NCBI GenBank assembly: GCA_028288725.1
Contig: JAQGIC010000044.1
Coordinates: 1-53,386, forward strand
Direction of reading: 5' to 3'
DNA: 53,386 nucleotides
Source of the DNA: Rhodospirillales bacterium
Lineage (GTDB): Bacteria > Pseudomonadota > Alphaproteobacteria > ATCC43930 > CGMCC-115725
Part shown: piece by piece, positions 47,097-53,386 of the stretch
How the letters are laid out: each line of letters starts with the position of its first letter
Position numbering within the stretch: the stretch's first letter is position 1
Program-made: the position numbers and the translations under genes
The notes under the pieces: model-generated
What the model was told of the DNA's origin: nothing
Seen by the model: the letters and a program-made list of their open reading frames with translations, nothing else
The model's database searches: none

Positions 47097-48761
47097 GTGA
47101 CAGCCATCGAATTCACCGAGGTCAAAGCCAGCCGGCGCCGTTTCGCGCCTAGCTGGGATTTGGCCACGCTGGTCCTGGTGCTGGGCGCCATCGGCCTGGT
47201 GATCGGTACGTTCCACGATTACGGCATCACCTGGGACGAGGATGTCCATAATTGGTATGGCGTGTTCGTGCTCGATTACTACCTGTCCTGGTTCAAGGAC
47301 AACCGGTCGCTCCATTGGCTCAATCTGTATAATTACGGCGCCGCGTTCGACATGACCGCGGCGCTGGTCAACCGGGTGTCGCCGTTCGGCACCTATGAGA
47401 CGCGCCATCTGCTGAACGGCCTGGTCGGCGTCCTGGGCGTGATCGGCGCCTGGAAGCTCGGCCGGTTCATGGCCGGCCCGCGCGCCGGATTTCTGTCGGC
47501 CGTGCTGCTGCTGACCATTCCCAACTATTACGGCCAGATGTTCAACAACCCGAAGGACATCCCCTTCGCGGTCGCCGGCATCTGGTCGGTCTATTACATG
47601 GCGCGCATCGTGCCGACCTTGCCGCGCCCGGCCTGGGGCCTGGTGTTCAAGCTGGGCATCGTCATCGGTCTGTCGCTGGGCGTGCGCGTCGGCGGGCTGC
47701 TGTTCTTCGGCTATGCCGGCCTCGCGGGATTGCTCTATTGCGCCTGGCGTGCGGCGGAAACGCGCGATGCGCCGCTGGTGCTGCGCGAACTCTGGACCGC
47801 GAGCTGGCGCGTGCTGGTGCCGATGCTGCTGCTGTCCTATGCGGTGATGCTGGTGTTCTGGCCCTGGGCGCAGCAGAGCCCGATCGAGCATCCGTTGACG
47901 GCGCTGGATTATTTCAGCCACGTCACCTTCCCGTTCACGACCCTGTTCGACGGCCAGTATTTCCCGGCGACCGACCTGCCCTGGGAATATCTGCCGACCC
48001 ATATCGTGCTGGCCCTGCCGGAACTGACCCTGGTGCTGGCGTGCGCCGCGGTGCCGGCGGCGCTGATCGAGCAGGTCAGCCGCCGCGGCGGCCCCGACCG
48101 CACGCGCAGCCTGCAGTATGGCGTGATCGCGATCGCGGCGCTGTTCCCGGTCGTCTATGCGGTCTGGATCAAGGCCGTGCTGTTCGACGGCATGCGCCAT
48201 TTCATCTTCGTGCTGCCGCCGCTCGCGGTCGCCTCGGCGCTGGTGGCCGACCATGTCGCCGACCGGCTGAAGGATTTCCGCTGGCGCCATACGTTGAGCG
48301 GAATGCTGGCGCTCTATGGCGTAGGCCACCTGGGCATCATGTTCGTGCTGCACCCAGACCAATACGTCTATTACAATGGCCTGGTCGGCGGCGTGGACGG
48401 CGCCCAGGGCCTGTTCAAGACCGATTATTGGGGCAATTCCTATGCCGAGGCTGTCAAGGGCCTGACCAATTATCTGGAGACCGAATACGGCGCCGAGTTC
48501 GAGGATCACGACTTCACCGTCGCGGTCTGCGGCCCGCCGATTTCCGCGGATTATTTCTTCCCGGACAATTTCGTGTTCACCGAGGACCGGGACAAGGCGG
48601 ATTTCTTCATCGCCTTCACCAAGGACAATTGCAACAACGCGCTGCCCGGCAAGGAAGTGTTCCGGGTCGAACGGCTGGGCGCGCTCTTGTCCATCGTCCT
48701 CGACCGGCGCGAGATCGTGCAGGCGGCCGAGAAGGTCGCCGAGGATAGCGACACGCAATAA
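47097..48761 (+). CDS. GT-C-type membrane glycosyltransferase (family 39-like)
   Basis: A 554-residue polytopic inner-membrane protein with about 11 hydrophobic segments. The layout fits GT-C enzymes that move sugars from polyprenyl phosphate to periplasmic acceptors, such as ArnT: a first membrane helix (about 22-40), then an acidic first periplasmic loop GITWDEDVHNWYG with candidate catalytic D47/D49, then NYYGQMFNNPKDIPFAVAG and a C-terminal soluble part (about 430-554). It starts at a GTG at 47097 with GAAGG about 9 nt upstream. The enzyme group is fairly clear, the family number and substrate are not. It leads the methyltransferase-GT2-SMR run, separated from it by a REP-like repeat. Confidence 0.8.
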   Translation: MTAIEFTEVKASRRRFAPSWDLATLVLVLGAIGLVIGTFHDYGITWDEDVHNWYGVFVLDYYLSWFKDNRSLHWLNLYNYGAAFDMTAALVNRVSPFGTYETRHLLNGLVGVLGVIGAWKLGRFMAGPRAGFLSAVLLLTIPNYYGQMFNNPKDIPFAVAGIWSVYYMARIVPTLPRPAWGLVFKLGIVIGLSLGVRVGGLLFFGYAGLAGLLYCAWRAAETRDAPLVLRELWTASWRVLVPMLLLSYAVMLVFWPWAQQSPIEHPLTALDYFSHVTFPFTTLFDGQYFPATDLPWEYLPTHIVLALPELTLVLACAAVPAALIEQVSRRGGPDRTRSLQYGVIAIAALFPVVYAVWIKAVLFDGMRHFIFVLPPLAVASALVADHVADRLKDFRWRHTLSGMLALYGVGHLGIMFVLHPDQYVYYNGLVGGVDGAQGLFKTDYWGNSYAEAVKGLTNYLETEYGAEFEDHDFTVAVCGPPISADYFFPDNFVFTEDRDKADFFIAFTKDNCNNALPGKEVFRVERLGALLSIVLDRREIVQAAEKVAEDSDTQ

Positions 48762-48764
48762 CAT

Positions 48765-48847
48765 CCGTCATTCCCGCGAAAGCGGGAATCCAGGGCAAAG
48801 GGCAGGTGCGCGGCCACTCTGGATTCCCGCTTTCGCGGGAATGACGG
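48765..48847. repeat. REP-like double-hairpin repeat, copy 3
   Basis: CCGTCATTCCCGCGAAAGCG...CGCTTTCGCGGGAATGACGG spans 83 bp. Each arm is itself a hairpin (CCCGCGAAAGCGGG and mirror), and the arms are complementary. It shares the internal words GAATCCAGGGCAA and GATTCCCG with copy 1 at 10576. It begins 4 bp after the GT-C gene stop. Confidence 0.88.
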
Positions 48848-48880
48848 CCTCTCTAACGCTGATAGGCCGCACGCTCGCCC

Positions 48881-49621
48881 ATGGATCGCATCGAATACGA
48901 GAAGATGCACGCCGTCGAAGAACGGATGTGGTGGTTCCACGGTATCCACGCCAATCTGCTGACCGTCTTTGCGCGCACCGGCCGCGCGCGCCGGGGCTTG
49001 CGCGTGCTGGATGCCGGCTGCGGCACCGGCGGCTTCCTGGCCAAGCTCGGTCGGGCGCTGCCGGACCTGGATCGGATCGGCATGGATTTCGAGCCGGTCG
49101 CGGCCGAACTGACCGCGGCGCGCGCGCGCGTGCCGGTCGCTGTCGCCTCGATCAATCAATTGCCGTTCGCGACGGCGAGCCTGGGCGCCGTCTTCAGCGC
49201 CGACGTGCTGTGCCACCGCTCGGTCGATCAGACTCAGGCGCTGGCCGATCTCCATCGCTGCCTGGCGCCCGGCGGCGTGCTGGTGTTGAACCTGCCGGCC
49301 TATGACTGGATGTTCTCGGCGCACGACCGGGCGGTCCATACGGCGCGGCGCTATACAAGGACCCGGCTCGCGGCACTCCTGCGCGCCGCCGGCTTCACGC
49401 AGGTGCGCACCAGCTATTGGAACAGCCTGCTCTTTCCGCTGATGGTACTGCGCCGTAAGCTGATGAAGACCGAAGGGGCGGCCAGCGACGTGATGCCGTT
49501 CCCGGCGCCGATCGAATTCCTGTTCCGGACCGTGATGCGGCTCGAAAACTTCCTCTTGCGATGCGGGATCGCGCTGCCGTTCGGCGGTTCGGTCCTGGCG
49601 GTGGCGATCAAGCATGGCTGA
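48881..49621 (+). CDS. Class I SAM-dependent methyltransferase
   Basis: A 246-residue methyltransferase. It begins with IEYEKMHAVEERMWWFHGIH, an opening seen in methyltransferases of glycan and lipid-linked sugar loci. The SAM loop is VLDAGCGTGGFLAKLG, followed by GMDFEPVAAELTAARARV, an insertion-free core, and ADLHRCLAPGGVLVLNLPAY. The C-terminal basic and hydrophobic segments (LLFPLMVLRRKLMK and LRCGIALPFGGSVLAVAIKH) may contact the membrane. The stop overlaps the GT2 start by 8 bp, so it is translated with the glycosyltransferase. Substrate unknown. Confidence 0.88.
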   Translation: MDRIEYEKMHAVEERMWWFHGIHANLLTVFARTGRARRGLRVLDAGCGTGGFLAKLGRALPDLDRIGMDFEPVAAELTAARARVPVAVASINQLPFATASLGAVFSADVLCHRSVDQTQALADLHRCLAPGGVLVLNLPAYDWMFSAHDRAVHTARRYTRTRLAALLRAAGFTQVRTSYWNSLLFPLMVLRRKLMKTEGAASDVMPFPAPIEFLFRTVMRLENFLLRCGIALPFGGSVLAVAIKHG

Positions 49622-50618
49622 CGATGTGAACGACACGATATCCGCCGACGAAGGCCCCGCCCTCAGCATCGTCGTGCCGGTCTATAACGGCGCCGATACG
49701 GTCGCGAGCCTCGTCGCCGCGATCGAGGGACTGGACGTCCCCGGCGGGGTCGAGGTCATCCTGGTGGTCGACGGCAGCCCGGACAACAGTCTGGCGGTCT
49801 GCCGCACGCTGCTGCCGACGGCAAAGGTGCCGCTGATCGTGATCGATCTGGCGCGGAATTTCGGCGAGCATAATGCGGTGATGGCCGGGCTGCACCAGGC
49901 CCGCGGGCGCCATGTCATCACCATGGACGACGACCTGCAGAACCCGCCGTCGGAAGTCCTGAAGCTGTTGGGCCACGCCCAGGCGACCGGGGCCGACGTC
50001 GTCTATACCTGGTACCAGAGCAAGGAACATGCGGCCTGGCGCAATTGGGGCAGCCACTTCACCAACCGCGTCGCCGACGTGCTGCTGGACAAGCCCAAGG
50101 GCCTGTACTTGTCGAGCTTCCGCTGCATGAGCCGGTTCCTGGTCAGCCAGATCCTGGCCTATGACGGACCGTTCGCCTATATCGACGGCCTGATCCTGCA
50201 GGTGACCCAGCGCATCGAGAAGATCGAGGTGCTGCATCTGCCGCGCGCCATGGGCCGCAGTAACTACACCATCCGCAAGCTCGTGCGGCTGTGGATGAAC
50301 ATGTTCGTCAATTTCTCGGTCATGCCGCTCCGGATCTCGACCCTGACCGGCATGGGCCTGAGCGTACTGGGCGGCGTGGCCGCTGTCTTCGTCACGATCG
50401 AGGCGCTGGTGATGCAGGCGACGCCGCGCGGCTGGGGCTCGATCATGGCGGCGGTCCTGCTGCTGTCGGGCGTGCAGCTGATGATTTTGGGTATTGTCGG
50501 CGAGTATCTGGGCCGCATGTTCCTGACCGCCAACCGCAAGCCGCAATTCATCGTGCGCGAGGCCTGGCGCTCGGGTGCGGCGGCGAAGCCGGCCCGCAAA
50601 CTGGCGAAGCGCGCCTGA
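49614..50618 (+). CDS. Polyprenyl-phosphate glycosyltransferase (GT2, DPM1/ArnC-like)
   Basis: A 334-residue GT2 enzyme that would load a sugar onto polyprenyl phosphate. The N-terminal GT-A fold has ALSIVVPVYNGADTVASLVA, VVDGSPDNSL and the D-x-D-type ITMDDDLQNPPSEV, then the family's HLPRAMGRSNYTIRKL. Two C-terminal membrane helices follow (about 245-268 and 278-300), the ArnC/DPM1-like layout. It overlaps the methyltransferase upstream (8 bp) and the SMR gene downstream (1 bp). With the GT-C protein it forms a plausible donor/transferase pair for envelope modification. Confidence 0.93.
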   Translation: MADDVNDTISADEGPALSIVVPVYNGADTVASLVAAIEGLDVPGGVEVILVVDGSPDNSLAVCRTLLPTAKVPLIVIDLARNFGEHNAVMAGLHQARGRHVITMDDDLQNPPSEVLKLLGHAQATGADVVYTWYQSKEHAAWRNWGSHFTNRVADVLLDKPKGLYLSSFRCMSRFLVSQILAYDGPFAYIDGLILQVTQRIEKIEVLHLPRAMGRSNYTIRKLVRLWMNMFVNFSVMPLRISTLTGMGLSVLGGVAAVFVTIEALVMQATPRGWGSIMAAVLLLSGVQLMILGIVGEYLGRMFLTANRKPQFIVREAWRSGAAAKPARKLAKRA

Positions 50619-50950
50619 TGACGCCCTATCTGTGGCTGGGCACGGCGATCCTGCTGGGCGTCGCCGGCCAGCTCGTGCTCAAGGCCGGCGCCGAGAGTTC
50701 CGGCGAGGGCCTGGCGCAGTTCCTGTCGCCCTGGACGATCTGCGGCTTCGGTATCTATTTCCTGTCGGCGCTGACCTACATCGTCGCGATCAAGAAGATC
50801 CCGGTGTCGCTGGCCTATCCCAGCGTCTCGATCAGCTACGGTCTGCTGGCCATCCTCGCCCATGTCTTGTGGCGCGAGCCGCTGACCTGGCAGCATTGGG
50901 CCGGCATCGCGCTGATTTCGAGCGGCATTTTCGTGATGTTCCGGGCGTAG
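50618..50950 (+). CDS. Small four-helix membrane protein, ArnE/SMR-like
   Basis: A 110-residue protein with four membrane helices: YLWLGTAILLGVAGQLVLKA at the N-terminus, WTICGFGIYFLSALTYIVAI, SLAYPSVSISYGLLAILAHV and HWAGIALISSGIFVMF. It matches the EamA/SMR fold in size and has the QLVLKAG and IPVSLAYPS phrases found in ArnE-type undecaprenyl-phosphate-sugar flippase subunits. The start overlaps the GT2 stop by 1 bp (TGATG). Context favours a flippase partner for a lipid-linked sugar over a drug exporter. No second subunit (ArnF-like) is present here, so it may work as a homodimer. Confidence 0.8.
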   Translation: MTPYLWLGTAILLGVAGQLVLKAGAESSGEGLAQFLSPWTICGFGIYFLSALTYIVAIKKIPVSLAYPSVSISYGLLAILAHVLWREPLTWQHWAGIALISSGIFVMFRA

Positions 50951-51060
50951 GCGTCGCCCCCCGCCGAAATCGCAACCCGGCCTGACGCGTTCTGCGGGTG
51001 GTCCGCGGCGCCCTGGTAGCGCATGCTGAGGTCTCTCAGCAGTTCCGCCCGAGCCCGCCC

Positions 51061-52287
51061 ATGTTCGTCCTGAAGCCCCTCGTCCACCGACCGATCGCGC
51101 TGCTGTGGACCGGTCAGGTGCTTGCCGCGACGGGGGCGGAATTCTACGCGGTCGCGGTCGTCTGGGTCGCGGCCGACATCATCGGCAAGGATGCGGGCTA
51201 TCTGTCGGCCCTGCAGGCCGGTGGGTTGTTGGCCGGCAGCCTGTTCGGCGGCATCGTCACCGACCGCTGGCGCCACGGCACGACCATGATCGCGGCCGAT
51301 CTGGTGCGCGCTGCCCTGGTGCTGGTCCTGTCCGTCGCCGGCTTGCTGCACGCGATGAGCCTGCCGCTGCTCGTCGCCATCGCCGGGACGGTCTCGCTGA
51401 TCACCGCGAGTTTCGATCCGTCGCTGCAAGCGACGCTGCCGTCGCTCGCGCCCGATCCCGTCCTTCGGCATGCGACCAACGGTCTGTTCGACGCGACCAA
51501 GCGCATGGCGCGCATCGCGGGGCCCAGCCTGATCGCAGTCGTCAACGGCATCCTGCCGACGGGACAATTCTTCGCCGTGACCGCCGCGACCTTTCTACTG
51601 TCGGCGCTCGCCGTCCGCGCGGTCACGCGCCGGCTGGCGGTCGAGCCGGTCCATCGCAGGGAAACCGGCGCGGCCGCGATTCTCGACAGTGTGATCGGCG
51701 GCTTTCGTGCCGTGCGCGGCCATCCGGTCGTGATCTACGGGCTGCTGGCCGGGCTGATCGCCAACGGCACCTGGGCCATCGGCTATCTGTTGGGCATGGT
51801 GCTGTATCTACGCCAGACCGACGACGATCCGCTGACGTCCTACGGCCTGATGATGATGGCCTATGGCATCGGCAATGTGGCGACCAACCTGATTCTGGCC
51901 AGCATGGGGCCGGGGCGCCCCGCCCAGCGCCTGGTCGCATCCAAGATCATCTTCGGCCTGGGCATCCTGGCACTGCCGCTCGGCCATGGCCATCTCTGGC
52001 TGATGGCGGTCGCAGCTTTCGCCGCGATCAACGGCCCGTTGGGCGACCTCGCCATGCTGCATTTGCTGCAGACCTGCTTTCCACCCCACCGCTTGGCCCA
52101 GGTCTGGCGCATGCAGATGTGCGTGGTGTTCGCCGGCATGTTCCTGGCCTACCTGGCCGCCCCTCTGCTGTTCGGCTGGTTCGGCCTCGGGCCTACCATT
52201 ATCGCATCCGGCGTCGCCACCGTGCTGAGCGGCCTCGTCGGCGTCGGCTTTTTCGCCTGGCGCCGTGCGGCGGCGAGTGCCGCCTAG
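51061..52287 (+). CDS. MFS transporter
   Basis: A 408-residue protein with about 12 membrane segments. The opening FVLKPLVHRPIALLWTGQVL and GGIVTDRWRHGTTMIAADLV (the A-motif loop between helices 2 and 3) are typical of major facilitator exporters. A central charged loop (RRLAVEPVHRRETG, about 195-210) splits two six-helix halves. The start at 51061 sits 110 bp after the SMR gene, so it may be part of that unit or separate. Substrate unknown. Its stop overlaps the convergent aminotransferase stop by 4 bp. Confidence 0.9.
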   Translation: MFVLKPLVHRPIALLWTGQVLAATGAEFYAVAVVWVAADIIGKDAGYLSALQAGGLLAGSLFGGIVTDRWRHGTTMIAADLVRAALVLVLSVAGLLHAMSLPLLVAIAGTVSLITASFDPSLQATLPSLAPDPVLRHATNGLFDATKRMARIAGPSLIAVVNGILPTGQFFAVTAATFLLSALAVRAVTRRLAVEPVHRRETGAAAILDSVIGGFRAVRGHPVVIYGLLAGLIANGTWAIGYLLGMVLYLRQTDDDPLTSYGLMMMAYGIGNVATNLILASMGPGRPAQRLVASKIIFGLGILALPLGHGHLWLMAVAAFAAINGPLGDLAMLHLLQTCFPPHRLAQVWRMQMCVVFAGMFLAYLAAPLLFGWFGLGPTIIASGVATVLSGLVGVGFFAWRRAAASAA

Positions 52288-53384
52288 CCCGCCAGCACCG
52301 CCGCGATCACCTGGGCGACCGCCGCGTCGCCCAATTGTGGGTACATCGGCAGGCTCAAGACCTCGCGCGCCGCCCGCTCGGTTTCGCCGAGCCCGGCGGG
52401 GCCGAGGATCAGCCGGCCGCGATAGGCCGCCTGCAGATGGACCGGCACCGGGTAATGGATGTTGCTGGCGACGCCGCGCTCGCGCAGCCGCGCCTTCAGC
52501 CCATCGCGGTCGGGCGAGCGGACGGCGTACTGGTGATAGACATGCTCGGCGCCCGGCCGGATCTGCGGCAGGCCCAGGCCGCTGCCTTTGAGACCCGCGT
52601 CATAGGCGGCCGCGATCGCCCGGCGGCGGGCGTTCCAGCGGGCGAGGGCGGTGAGCTTGACCCGCAGGATCGCCGCCTGCAGCTCGTCCAGCCGGCTGTT
52701 CATGCCGGCGAGGTCGCTGATGTAATGCTGGTACCAGCCATATTGCCGGAGCGCCTTCAAGTCGGTCGCCAGCTTCGCGTCGCCGGTGACGATCACGCCG
52801 CCGTCGCCGAGCGCGCCCAAATTCTTGGTCGGATAGAGGCTGAAGCAGGCGACGTCGCCCCAGGTGCCGAGCGTGCGGCCATCGAGCTTGGCGCCATGGG
52901 CCTGGGCGCAATCCTCGATCAGCCTGGCGCCGTGGCGGTGGACGAGCCCCTGGATCGCCGGCAGATCGGCCGGCTGACCATAGAGATGCACCGGGATCAC
53001 GACTTTGATGTCCGGGTGCGCCTGGAAGGCGGCCCCGAGTGCCGCCGGATCCATGGTGTAGGTCCGCGGATCGATATCGATCAGCACCGGCACCGCCCCG
53101 GCCAGTTCGACCGCGACGACGGTGGCGACCGCGGTGTGCGACACGGTCGCCACCTTGTCGCCCGGCGCGATGCCGAGCCCCTTCAGCGCCAGCACCAGCG
53201 CGTCCGTGCCGTTGGCACAGCCGATGCCGTGGCCCGCGCCCAGGAACGCCGCGAACTCGGCCTCGAATCCCTCGACCTCCTTGCCCAGGATATACCAGCC
53301 GCTCGCCAACTGGCGCGCGATCGCGGCATCGATCTCCGGCTGCTGTTCGAGATAGGCGGCCTTGGGGTCGGTCTGGGGGATCAT
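52284..53384 (-). CDS. DegT/DnrJ/EryC1/StrS sugar aminotransferase
   Basis: A PLP-dependent aminotransferase of 366 residues that typically makes amino sugars for surface glycans from keto-sugar nucleotides. It is complete: the ATG lies 2 bp inside the right edge (MIPQTDPKAAYLEQQPEIDA). The PLP lysine is K187 in FSLYPTKNLGALGDGG. D158 and the partner Q161 lie in LIEDCAQAHGAKLDG, and VHLYGQPADLPAI and CANGTDALVLALKGLG bind the cofactor phosphate and substrate. It fits the neighbouring glycosyltransferase genes. Upstream sequence is outside the window. Confidence 0.95.
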   Translation of the reverse strand: MIPQTDPKAAYLEQQPEIDAAIARQLASGWYILGKEVEGFEAEFAAFLGAGHGIGCANGTDALVLALKGLGIAPGDKVATVSHTAVATVVAVELAGAVPVLIDIDPRTYTMDPAALGAAFQAHPDIKVVIPVHLYGQPADLPAIQGLVHRHGARLIEDCAQAHGAKLDGRTLGTWGDVACFSLYPTKNLGALGDGGVIVTGDAKLATDLKALRQYGWYQHYISDLAGMNSRLDELQAAILRVKLTALARWNARRRAIAAAYDAGLKGSGLGLPQIRPGAEHVYHQYAVRSPDRDGLKARLRERGVASNIHYPVPVHLQAAYRGRLILGPAGLGETERAAREVLSLPMYPQLGDAAVAQVIAAVLAG

Positions 53385-53386
53385 CG

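Noticed and set aside
50618-50950. Multidrug efflux protein of the SMR family
   Set aside because: The fold fits, but the coupling to a GT2 gene and the ArnE-like wording favour a lipid-linked sugar flippase role.

Overview
The window is a 53.4 kb piece of a GC-rich bacterial chromosome. Its gene content and order point to an alphaproteobacterium, most likely in the Rhodospirillales or a near relative. Three blocks support this: mreBCD-mrdA-rodA, rodZ-ispG-hisS-prfA-prmC-DUF4167, and lysC-flavin oxidoreductase-ptsP. The order-level placement is inference from gene order only. Most of the window is dense housekeeping sequence with 1, 4 or 8 bp gene overlaps.

Layout. 1-2660 is a decayed accessory strip on the 3' side of a tRNA-Phe(GAA) gene (2664-2739, minus). 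It holds the stump of a tyrosine-recombinase gene, an orphan C-terminal toxin-like module (HHIVEQ motif) joined by an ATGA overlap to a DUF2019 gene, and a DUF6398 gene whose normal C-terminus has been lost. 2845-8601 (minus) is the rod-shape elongation cluster mreB, mreC, mreD, mrdA (PBP2), rodA. A sedolisin-type (S53) peptidase without a signal peptide follows. 10672-15110 (minus) carries miaA and the branched-chain amino acid genes ilvB-ilvN-ilvC. serB diverges from miaA, followed by a DUF2076 gene, an SDR/FAD-oxidoreductase pair, and a SufR-like Fe-S regulator coupled to a Rieske protein with a large unassigned helical region.

21307-28363 holds secA (minus), a secreted parvulin isomerase, argJ, a mutT-type Nudix gene, and a GcvA-like LysR gene divergent from a small exported protein. 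28455-34608 holds a methyltransferase, an acyltransferase-3, comF, grxC, a nitrilase-family amidase, a second methyltransferase, DUF1178 and ubiG. 34778-39381 is lysC, an NMO/FabK-type flavoprotein and ptsP. 39497-46069 is the conserved rodZ-ispG-hisS-prfA-prmC-DUF4167 run. 46097-53384 is a GNAT gene and an envelope-glycan-like locus: a GT-C membrane glycosyltransferase, a methyltransferase, a DPM1/ArnC-like GT2, an ArnE-like small membrane protein, an MFS transporter, and a DegT sugar aminotransferase that is complete at the right edge.

Functional links: MreBCD, PBP2, RodA and RodZ together form the elongasome, encoded here in two separate blocks. IlvB/N/C carry out consecutive steps of valine/isoleucine synthesis. 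PrfA and PrmC are a substrate and its modifying enzyme. SecA and the exported parvulin act in protein export and envelope folding. The parts that ordinary annotation leaves open are the toxin/DUF2019 remnant beside tRNA-Phe, the SufR-like/Rieske pair with its AT-rich inverted repeat, the glycan locus at the right end, and several families of intergenic hairpin repeats.
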